A stretch of DNA of 7,919 nucleotides, taken from positions 1 through 7,919 of the forward strand of contig JARBTU010000068.1 of the NCBI GenBank assembly GCA_029240015.1, given 5' to 3'. Below, piece by piece: positions 1 to 5,703 of this stretch. The translations under genes and the position numbers were made by a program. The notes beneath the pieces were generated by a model, which was not told where the DNA came from, searched no databases, and worked only from the letters and a program-made list of their open reading frames with translations. The DNA comes from Oscillospiraceae bacterium (lineage in GTDB: Bacteria > Bacillota > Clostridia > Oscillospirales > Ruminococcaceae). The number at the start of each line of letters is the position of its first letter. Position 1 is the first letter of the stretch.

Positions 1-1058
1 GCCATTGCTTTTACAAGCTCAGGATTGTAATAAAGGAACATAGGGATGGATGGATAGCTTACGTCAACGGTTGCAGCACAACCGTTGCTGAAGCATTCTT
101 TGGAAATGTACAGCGCATCCCCGTTTGTGTCCAAAATAAGCTTATGAGCTGCAACAACCTGACGATAAGAAAGCTCAAGAAGCTGAGCATATTGTTCGCC
201 GCCAGAAACTGTAGCCTTTAAATAAAGATCATCGGAAAAAGTATCGCATTTTGCAACAAGCACATCATATTCACCAAATGCTTTTGCGATAGCCTGCTCA
301 ATTGTTTCGCCGTCTTTTCTCCAGTAAGCTTTTAGTTTTTCTCCGAAATAAACCATAGAGTCTATATCATCATATGCAAATGCAAATAAAGAACTTGTTT
401 CACTGTCAGTGTCAAATGAGGCATCAGCGCAAACAAAATTCATAGAATCGTCATCCGCTTTTTTGATAACGGAAACATTGCTGTCTGCTGCTTTAACTGA
501 AAGATAAAAATACCCCCAGTCAATCCTCAAATCGTCGCCCGCTTTTTCAAGAACAGGTTGACCAACGCTTCCCATTTTTACGGTTTTAATACCAGAAGCA
601 ACATCAACCGTATCGGTAACAACTTCCATCTGTCCTTTTAAGTCCAGACAAATTTCTTCAGAAACCTTTATAGAAGCCTTTACTGAATGTTTTTTTCCGT
701 CAAGGCTTTTAGCGGTTAGTTTTAAATATGTAATTGGTCTTGAAAAAAGATATAAATCCTGTGGCAGAACCGGTGTGGTAAAACGAGCGGTAAGTACAAC
801 GCCTGCTCCTTCAAAAGTATAGGTTGTTGAGAGCGCGTTCACACTTAAATCTGTTTGTTTTAAAGCAGGAAGATCTTCTTGTTTTGCATCTCCCATGAAG
901 CAATAAGAAACTCCGTCGATCTCAGCAGTTCCAACCATTGTGTTTGGCTTGCCTGTCCAATGTTTTGTGACATCGTCAGTAAGCTTGTCAGCCATCGACC
1001 ATACACTGAAGTAAGGGTCAACTGTGATAAGAGGGACTGCCGGTGGTCTTAATTTCAT
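1..1058 (-). CDS. Glutaminase A-like / six-hairpin family protein (DUF4964-DUF5127-DUF4965), partial, C-terminus off left edge
   Basis: This gene reads leftward from ATG at 1058-1056 and is still open at base 1, giving 352 complete codons. The start follows GGAGGTAA with good spacing. The N-terminus (RPPAVPLITVDPYFSVWS, then DKLTDD and HWTGKP) is the hallmark of the DUF4964 domain of glutaminase A-like proteins. Residues about 70-310 fit the beta-rich DUF5127 domain (RIDWGYFYLSV at 178-188, LELSYRQVVAAHKL at 294-307). Residues from about 318 (SKECFSNGCAATVDVSYPS, then FLYYNPELVKAM) open the DUF4965 (alpha/alpha)6 six-hairpin domain, which should continue beyond the window. The fungal founder, GtaA, is a secreted glutaminase; bacterial members are mostly uncharacterised and their fold resembles six-hairpin glycosidases. 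There is no signal peptide, so this copy is probably cytosolic. It is divergent from the AraC gene. The family call is secure, the reaction is not. Confidence 0.9.
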   Translation of the reverse strand, partial: MKLRPPAVPLITVDPYFSVWSMADKLTDDVTKHWTGKPNTMVGTAEIDGVSYCFMGDAKQEDLPALKQTDLSVNALSTTYTFEGAGVVLTARFTTPVLPQDLYLFSRPITYLKLTAKSLDGKKHSVKASIKVSEEICLDLKGQMEVVTDTVDVASGIKTVKMGSVGQPVLEKAGDDLRIDWGYFYLSVKAADSNVSVIKKADDDSMNFVCADASFDTDSETSSLFAFAYDDIDSMVYFGEKLKAYWRKDGETIEQAIAKAFGEYDVLVAKCDTFSDDLYLKATVSGGEQYAQLLELSYRQVVAAHKLILDTNGDALYISKECFSNGCAATVDVSYPSIPMFLYYNPELVKAM

Positions 1059-1063
1059 TCTGG

Positions 1064-1071
1064 TTACCTCC
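1064..1071 (-). promoter_or_regulatory. Strong ribosome binding site of the minus-strand gene
   Basis: Read on the minus strand, GGAGGTAA lies just upstream of ATG 1058-1056, with 8 bases between the GGAGG core and the start codon. It fixes the start, and the protein's conserved N-terminus begins there. Confidence 0.85.
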
Positions 1072-1073
1072 AC

Positions 1074-1087
1074 TGAAAGTGTTAACA
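1074..1087. promoter_or_regulatory. cre-like catabolite repression operator
   Basis: TGAAAGTGTTAACA matches the CcpA-type cre consensus TGWAANCGNTNWCA at every specified position except the central C, which is T here. It contains the perfect 8-bp palindrome TGTTAACA (1080-1087). It sits directly upstream of the ribosome binding site of the minus-strand gene and just downstream of a weak minus-strand -10 candidate (TATAAG, 1105-1100). Binding there would block initiation or elongation. The match is by eye; a related LacI-family operator is an alternative. Confidence 0.5.
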
Positions 1088-1109
1088 TGTAAATTTTCAC
1101 TTATAGTTA

Positions 1110-1136
1110 TTGACATTAACTTATTTGTAATATACT
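1110..1136 (+). promoter_or_regulatory. Putative SigA-type promoter of the AraC gene
   Basis: TTGACA at 1110-1115 is followed by TATACT at 1131-1136 with a 15-bp spacer. If TATTGA at 1108-1113 is used as the -35 element instead, the spacer becomes the usual 17 bp. Transcription would start near 1143, leaving a leader of about 40-45 bases before the AraC start. The surrounding DNA is very AT-rich, so chance -10 boxes are common. Confidence 0.5.
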
Positions 1137-1186
1137 ATTAAATATATAAACTTTACATAGCAAATACAATTAGGATTGTGAGGAAT

Positions 1187-2017
1187 ATGATTTTGAGAGA
1201 AGAAATAAAATGCTTTTTGCATCATGACATTGACGAGCCTTTCTTTGTTGAAATGACAGGGATATCCTATTGCGATGGAAGCTATTGTATTGAGAGAAAA
1301 AAATCGGATCTTTATGTTTTTGAGTATATTTTGAAAGGAACAGGCAAAATAATAGTTGGTTCAAAGGAGTATACCGCTTCGGAGGGCGACATATATATTA
1401 TACATAAAGACAGTAATCACAAGTATTTTTCTGATGATAAAAACCCTTGGACAAAAGTGTTCTTTAATGTAAAGGGGGAGTTGGTTACGAATTTGCTGAG
1501 GGCGTATGAGCTTGAAAACAGAGTGGTTATTGAAAACTGTAACCTCTGCTCCCTTTTTATGGATTTCTATCATATCTCGAAATCGGAAAATGATATTGAT
1601 AAAATTAAAAAGCTCTGCGCGCTGAAGCTTCATGAAATTATTCAGGAGATATATGAAAATAACAAAACTGCACCTGAAATTCCAAGCGAAGCGCTGGCTT
1701 TAAAGCAGTATTTAGACAATAACGTAGAAAAAACAATTACAATTGAAGAACTTTCCTCCATTATATATCGTTCAAAAGATTATACTATTAAATTGTTTAA
1801 AAAAGAGTTCGGGCAAACACCATATACCTATTTGATTCACAAAAAGATGGAAGTGGCAAAGTATCTGCTTAAAAGTACGACTCTTTCGATCAAGCAGATT
1901 GCGTTTAATTTGGATTATGATGATCAGCATTATTTTTCAAACATTTTCAAAAAAGTTATTGGGGTCTCGCCGAAAAAATATCGTGAAAACCATCATAAAT
2001 TTCTATCCAGACCATGA
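1187..2017 (+). CDS. AraC-family transcriptional regulator with N-terminal cupin sensor domain
   Basis: A 276-residue regulator of normal AraC-family length. Residues about 40-97 form a cupin-like ligand domain (YVFEYILKGTGKIIV, then ASEGDIYIIHKDSNHKY, the usual strand-turn pattern of AraC_binding domains). Residues about 170-270 are the double helix-turn-helix DNA-binding domain: TITIEELSSIIYRSKDYTIK is the first HTH and LSIKQIAFNLDYDDQHYFS the second, followed by the family signature FKKVIGVSPKKYRE. It probably binds a sugar and activates the downstream operon on the same strand, where paired direct repeats lie next to the -35 box. The start is uncertain. The frame also opens at GTG 1178, three codons earlier, but the only SD-like sequence there (AGGA 1172-1175) is 2 bases away, too close. 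ATG 1187 has AGGA at 11 bases and AGG at 3. TTG 1193 has AGGA (1181-1184) at 8. All give the same protein within 5 residues. No clear terminator follows. Confidence 0.93.
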   Translation: MILREEIKCFLHHDIDEPFFVEMTGISYCDGSYCIERKKSDLYVFEYILKGTGKIIVGSKEYTASEGDIYIIHKDSNHKYFSDDKNPWTKVFFNVKGELVTNLLRAYELENRVVIENCNLCSLFMDFYHISKSENDIDKIKKLCALKLHEIIQEIYENNKTAPEIPSEALALKQYLDNNVEKTITIEELSSIIYRSKDYTIKLFKKEFGQTPYTYLIHKKMEVAKYLLKSTTLSIKQIAFNLDYDDQHYFSNIFKKVIGVSPKKYRENHHKFLSRP

Positions 2018-2084
2018 TATTTATTGGCAGTGCTTATTTAAAACAGGGAACTGTTGGAAGATTGTTATTTCCATGTTTATTTAA

Positions 2085-2113
2085 TTGACTTGATTTGTTT
2101 ATCAGAGTATACT
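2085..2113 (+). promoter_or_regulatory. Promoter-like element P1, far upstream of any gene
   Basis: TTGACT (2085-2090) and TATACT (2108-2113) are separated by exactly 17 bp, close to the SigA consensus. The predicted start is near 2120. The next gene begins at 2649, so the product would be either a leader of about 530 bases or a separate small RNA. Confidence 0.45.
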
Positions 2114-2339
2114 GAAATTATATTTTTTGTTTAAAATGAATTAATCAGATGACAGTCTCAACTTTATTTCTATGATATTTTTACTAGTTTATCCTTTCTA
2201 AGCAAGTCGTTATTTGTCGGTTTTTGCATATAGAAATTTTATGTAAATGTTATCATAATGGACTTACCATAGTTGCAATTTAATTTTAATGAGACATGTC
2301 GTGAAATGTTGAATGAACCAAAAGGGGCTTGCTACAGCT

Positions 2340-2369
2340 GTTTTCTCTGGGAAACGGTCTGTTTGACCG
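2340..2369 (+). other. Two overlapping small dyads, possible operator or weak attenuator
   Basis: GTTTTC (2340-2345) can pair with GGAAAC (2350-2355), including one G-U pair, around a TCTG loop. CGGTC (2355-2359) can pair with GACCG (2365-2369) around TGTTT. The two share base 2355, so they are nearly mutually exclusive. A T-rich but interrupted tract follows. The stems are too short for a confident intrinsic terminator. Confidence 0.25.
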
Positions 2370-2391
2370 CTATTTATTTTGTATATAGAAT
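2363..2391 (+). promoter_or_regulatory. Promoter-like element P2 overlapping a dyad
   Basis: TTGACC (2363-2368) and TAGAAT (2386-2391) are 17 bp apart. The -35 box lies in the right arm of the CGGTC/GACCG dyad, so a protein binding that dyad would occlude it. Matches are moderate (5 of 6 in each box), and AT-rich DNA makes this less certain than the promoter at 2517. Confidence 0.3.
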
Positions 2392-2421
2392 GAGGTAAGA
2401 GTTCATCTTATTGATGTGAAA

Positions 2422-2473
2422 ATAATATGTAAAAAATAAGTGAATTTTAAGCAAAGATAATATGTACAAAATA
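2422..2473. repeat. 17-bp direct repeat, two copies 35 bp apart
   Basis: ATAATATGTAAAAAATA at 2422-2438 recurs as ATAATATGTACAAAATA at 2457-2473 with 16 of 17 bases identical. It is AT-rich, but the shared TATGTA core argues against plain low complexity. It lies 44 bp upstream of the mannosidase promoter's -35 box and could be a distal operator. Confidence 0.45.
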
Positions 2474-2481
2474 TTTGTTCC

Positions 2482-2509
2482 AAAATAGTGAATATTAATG
2501 AAAATAGTG
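2482..2509 (+). promoter_or_regulatory. Putative AraC-family operator: paired direct half-sites
   Basis: AAAATAGTG occurs at 2482-2490 and again, identically, at 2501-2509, with a 19-bp period (about two helical turns). The second copy ends 7 bp before the -35 box of the mannosidase promoter. AraC-family activators classically bind tandem direct half-sites about two turns apart, with the proximal one next to or overlapping -35. Looser copies are AAAATAAGTGAAT at 2433-2445 and GAAATAGTATG at 2559-2569. Assignment to the AraC protein encoded at 1187-2017 is inference. Confidence 0.5.
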
Positions 2510-2516
2510 CATTTTG

Positions 2517-2545
2517 TTGACTTTTAGCGGGGTAAACATTATAAT
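2517..2545 (+). promoter_or_regulatory. Main SigA-type promoter of the alpha-mannosidase operon
   Basis: TTGACT (2517-2522), a 17-bp spacer, then a perfect TATAAT (2540-2545). This is the best promoter in the window. The predicted start is near 2552, which gives a leader of about 97 bases before the ATG at 2649. Confidence 0.75.
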
Positions 2546-2634
2546 AATTTAGCACAATGAAATAGTATGCTATGTCGAAATTTGTTAAGAAAGTAAATTT
2601 TTATTTTCGATAGAATATATACACTAATTTAAAT

Positions 2635-2640
2635 GGGAGA
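2635..2640 (+). promoter_or_regulatory. Ribosome binding site of the alpha-mannosidase gene
   Basis: GGGAGA at 2635-2640 lies 8 bases before ATG 2649 and supports that start. Confidence 0.7.
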
Positions 2641-2648
2641 ATTAAGCA

Positions 2649-5639
2649 ATGTCACAAAGTAAAAATCATAACAGAAGCGTTGTAGGGTCTTTCTGCTGCG
2701 AGCTGAAAGAGCTTGTTTATAAAAAGATTTCAGACTTAAGCGTGGAAGCATGGGTAACACCTGAGCCGGTAATTTTTGACCAAAAGACAACAGGTGTATA
2801 TAAAAAAGTTGAACAAGGCGCTTCATGGGGAAATCTTTGGGATTGCGCATGGATGCACGTAACCGGAAAAGTTCCTTCCGAAGGAAAAGGCAAGAGAGTT
2901 GTATTAAGAGTTGATGTTTCAGGAGAAGGATGTGTATTTGACCTTGAAGGGAATCCTGTAAGAGGTATTACTACTTATGCATCTGATTTTGAAATGGAAC
3001 ATGGTATGCCTGTAAAAAGAGTGATTGATGTCACGAATTGCTCAAGTGGAGAAGAAGACATCGATTTGTGGATTGATGCGGCATGCAATGACTTGTTCGG
3101 ACGCTTGCGAGACAGTGGTAAATTGATGTTGGCTGAGATCTGTACTTGTGACGAAGAATTAAGACAGCTTTATTATGACTTTAAGTTCCTTTTAATGCTT
3201 TGTGAAAATTTGGACGATAATTCTACCATTAGAAATCAAATTGAATATACATTATATCATGTGGCGAGAGCTTTCGGTGAATGGAACCCGGAAAAGATTG
3301 CCTCAGCAAGACAACAGCTTGCATATCACTTAAACATGAAAAACGAAGACCAGTCCTTTTTAATGTCTGCTGTTGGACATGCACATATTGACCTTGCGTG
3401 GTTGTGGCCTATTCGTGAAACAAAACGCAAAGGGATCAGAACTTTTGCAACAGCACTTAGAATGATGGAGAAATATCCTGATTACATATTTGGCGCAAGC
3501 CAGCCTCAGCTTTATGACTGGGTGAAACAAGACCAGCCGGGGCTTTTTGAAGAGATTAAACAAAGAGTTGAAGACGGACGATGGGAATGTCAGGGTGCTA
3601 TGTGGGTTGAACCTGATACAAACGTATCCGGCGGTGAAGCGTTGGTAAGACAAGTGCTTTACGGCAAAAAATTCTTTAAAGAGGAATTTGATAAGGAAAT
3701 CAGACAGCTTTGGTTGCCTGACGTTTTTGGGTATTCGGCTGCCTTGCCTCAAATTCTCAAAAAATCCGATGTTCCTTATTTCATGACCATAAAACTTTCA
3801 TGGAACGAACATAACAAGTTCCCTCACAATACATTTATATGGCAGGGAATCGACGGATCTGAAGTGTTAGCACACATGCCACCTGAGGACACTTATAATA
3901 GTGGTGCAATGCCTAAATCTCTTAAAAATGCGGAAAGAGAGTTTAAAGATAAAGATGTAAGCAACGAAGCGTTGTTACTATTCGGAATCGGTGACGGAGG
4001 CGGAGGACCAAGCACAGACCATCTTGAATACCTCAAAAGAGAAAAGTCCATTGCAGGGCTTCCTCCGGTAAAACAGGAACATTCTATTGCGTTTTTTGAT
4101 AGGATAAATAAAGACAGAGATAAATACAGCAAATGGTGCGGCGAACTCTACCTTGAAAAACATCAAGGAACTTATACTACTCAGGCAGACAATAAAAAGT
4201 ATAACCGTCTTCTTGAATTGTCATTAAGAGATTGTGAGTTTAGTTGTTCAATGGCAAGTATTCTTGCTGAATTTGATTATCCTCAGGATGAGATTGAAAC
4301 TATTTGGAAAGAAGTTCTTTTATATCAGTTCCATGATATTCTTCCGGGCTCAAGTATTAAACGTGTGTATGATGAATCGGTTGAAAGATATAAAATTATG
4401 TATGAACAAGTGCTTGAAATTACCAACAAAGCAAATCAAGTGCTTGCCAACAAATTAAACATTGGTGAAAACCAAACTGCATTGTTCAACACTTTACCAT
4501 GGGAAAGAACAGAGACAGTTGAGATTAACGGTGAGTTAAAACAGGTTATCATTCCTGCTTATGGTTATAAAGTAGTTGATAATAACAGCGAAAACAAGAA
4601 GCAAGAGAGCGTTTTGGTAGAGAAAAATATTCTTGAAAATGAATATCTAAAAGCTGAATTTAATCAAGATGGAACGATTAAGTCTATTTTTGATAAACAA
4701 GCTGAGAGAGAAATTTTAAATCAATCAAAAACACTGAACAACCTCGTAATTTATGAAGACAAAGGTGATTGCTGGGACATTCCGTTTATTTATATGGATA
4801 AGGCACCTGAATCACTTAAAGTTGTAGGCTGTGAAGTGGTAAGCAATAGCGAAAGTAAAAAAATTGAGTTTACATATGAGTACAACAAGTCAAAAGTTGT
4901 ACAAAAGATTTCATTGCCGGAAGGCTCCAAGAAACTCGTGTTTGATGTAGATGCAGACTGGCAGGAAACATTTAAAATGTTAAGAGGTCTATATCCTATT
5001 GATGTTCAGACCGATTATGCGTCTTGCAATATCCAGTTTGGTCATTTAACGAGACCCACTCATCAAAATACAAGCTGGGATTATGCCAAAATTGAAGTTT
5101 GTGCCCACAAGTGGGTTGACTTATCGGAAAAGAATTATGGTGTAGCTATCATCAATGATTCAAAGTACGGATATAACGTTTGGGACAATGTGCTAAACAT
5201 CGATTTGCTGAGAAGTCAAATGTATCCGGGTGTTGATGCAGACAAAGGTCAGCATAGTTTTTCTTATGAGCTTTTTGTACATGATGGTGACTTGCTCAAA
5301 GTCAACGAAGAAGCTTACAAGTTCAATATAGCACCATTAGCAGTAAAAGGAAGCGCAAAAGAAGCTTCTGATGTTACGGAGCAGAGCTTGATTCAAGTAT
5401 CCAGCAAAAATGTGGTTTTGGAAGCATTAAAATTAGCAGAAGATAAATCCGGCTATATTTTAAGACTATATGAATGCGACGGACAAAGAACCAAAGCAAA
5501 TATTAGTTTTAAAGGTGCAAAATCAGCAGAACTTACAAACATGATCGAAAGAACGGAAGAAGAACTTCCTGTTGTTGATGAGGCGTTTAGCGTATCATTT
5601 AAACCTTTCGAGATTCAAACCATTAAAGTGAAATTTTAA
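2649..5639 (+). CDS. Glycoside hydrolase family 38 alpha-mannosidase, cytosolic
   Basis: A complete 996-residue GH38 enzyme of the long (about 1000 aa) class, which removes terminal alpha-linked mannose from manno-oligosaccharides or N-glycan fragments by a retaining, metal-dependent mechanism. Residues 1-230 form the N-terminal accessory region. The catalytic barrel starts at AVGHAHIDLAWLWP (241-254), whose His246 and Asp248 are the predicted metal ligands. WLPDVFGYS (355-363) carries Asp358, the expected nucleophile and metal ligand. ALLLFGIGDGGGGPS (441-455) is a conserved loop. EKHQGTYTTQ (503-512) and LYQFHDILPGSS (558-569), with metal ligand His562, lie in the helical middle domain. Beta-sandwich domains fill roughly 610-996. 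No signal peptide or membrane segment is seen, so it should act on imported sugars. It is first in an apparent operon with the next two genes (64-bp and 12-bp gaps) and follows an AraC regulator. All expected catalytic residues are present; exact linkage specificity cannot be read. Confidence 0.97.
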   Translation: MSQSKNHNRSVVGSFCCELKELVYKKISDLSVEAWVTPEPVIFDQKTTGVYKKVEQGASWGNLWDCAWMHVTGKVPSEGKGKRVVLRVDVSGEGCVFDLEGNPVRGITTYASDFEMEHGMPVKRVIDVTNCSSGEEDIDLWIDAACNDLFGRLRDSGKLMLAEICTCDEELRQLYYDFKFLLMLCENLDDNSTIRNQIEYTLYHVARAFGEWNPEKIASARQQLAYHLNMKNEDQSFLMSAVGHAHIDLAWLWPIRETKRKGIRTFATALRMMEKYPDYIFGASQPQLYDWVKQDQPGLFEEIKQRVEDGRWECQGAMWVEPDTNVSGGEALVRQVLYGKKFFKEEFDKEIRQLWLPDVFGYSAALPQILKKSDVPYFMTIKLSWNEHNKFPHNTFIWQGIDGSEVLAHMPPEDTYNSGAMPKSLKNAEREFKDKDVSNEALLLFGIGDGGGGPSTDHLEYLKREKSIAGLPPVKQEHSIAFFDRINKDRDKYSKWCGELYLEKHQGTYTTQADNKKYNRLLELSLRDCEFSCSMASILAEFDYPQDEIETIWKEVLLYQFHDILPGSSIKRVYDESVERYKIMYEQVLEITNKANQVLANKLNIGENQTALFNTLPWERTETVEINGELKQVIIPAYGYKVVDNNSENKKQESVLVEKNILENEYLKAEFNQDGTIKSIFDKQAEREILNQSKTLNNLVIYEDKGDCWDIPFIYMDKAPESLKVVGCEVVSNSESKKIEFTYEYNKSKVVQKISLPEGSKKLVFDVDADWQETFKMLRGLYPIDVQTDYASCNIQFGHLTRPTHQNTSWDYAKIEVCAHKWVDLSEKNYGVAIINDSKYGYNVWDNVLNIDLLRSQMYPGVDADKGQHSFSYELFVHDGDLLKVNEEAYKFNIAPLAVKGSAKEASDVTEQSLIQVSSKNVVLEALKLAEDKSGYILRLYECDGQRTKANISFKGAKSAELTNMIERTEEELPVVDEAFSVSFKPFEIQTIKVKF

Positions 5640-5641
5640 GC

Positions 5642-5670
5642 TTTAAACGGCTTATCATTTTATGTATAAT
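5642..5670 (+). promoter_or_regulatory. Possible internal promoter ahead of the GxGYxYP gene
   Basis: In the 64-bp gap after the mannosidase there is a perfect TATAAT (5665-5670), preceded at 17 bp by TTTAAA (5642-5647; 4 of 6 matches to TTGACA). The only nearby hairpin, TAAGC (5637-5641) with GCTTA (5650-5654), is too short to be a terminator. Read-through plus optional internal initiation is the likely arrangement. Confidence 0.35.
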
Positions 5671-5703
5671 TTTTTATTAAGAGAAACGGGGGCACAGTAA
5701 AAA

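Larger units (their letters stand above)
2018..2648. other. 631-bp non-coding regulatory region upstream of the alpha-mannosidase operon
   Basis: No open frame with a ribosome binding site is seen on either strand. In order it holds a promoter-like element (2085-2113), the palindrome GACATGTC (2293-2300), two overlapping small dyads (2340-2369), a second promoter-like element (2363-2391), a 17-bp near-perfect direct repeat (2422 and 2457), three AAAATAGTG-like copies, the best promoter (2517-2545) and the ribosome binding site of the mannosidase. The length is unusual for a simple promoter region and suggests layered control or an untranslated RNA. Confidence 0.6.

Noticed and set aside
1361..1633. 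90-codon open frame on the minus strand inside the AraC gene
   Set aside because: It is antisense to the conserved cupin domain, and nothing in it looks like a known protein.
2014..2088. 24-codon frame whose ATG overlaps the AraC stop codon (ATGA)
   Set aside because: The overlap is suggestive of coupling, but no ribosome binding site precedes it and the peptide (MIFIGSAYLKQG...) shows no recognisable feature.
2340..2380. Intrinsic terminator after the AraC gene or an upstream transcript
   Set aside because: Stems are only 5-6 bp and the following tract (CTATTTATTTT) is interrupted; it lies more than 300 bp from the AraC stop.
2018..2648. Riboswitch, CRISPR, tRNA or mobile-element remnant in the long intergenic region
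   Set aside because: No conserved riboswitch core, regular spacer array, cloverleaf or transposase fragment could be recognised by eye.
3360..3752. 130-codon open frame on the minus strand inside the mannosidase
   Set aside because: It lies wholly opposite the conserved catalytic region of GH38, has no ribosome binding site context and reads as a non-protein-like translation.
5637..5654. Terminator between the mannosidase and GxGYxYP genes
   Set aside because: The TAAGC/GCTTA stem is 5 bp with an AT-rich 8-base loop and no continuous T run, so read-through is expected.
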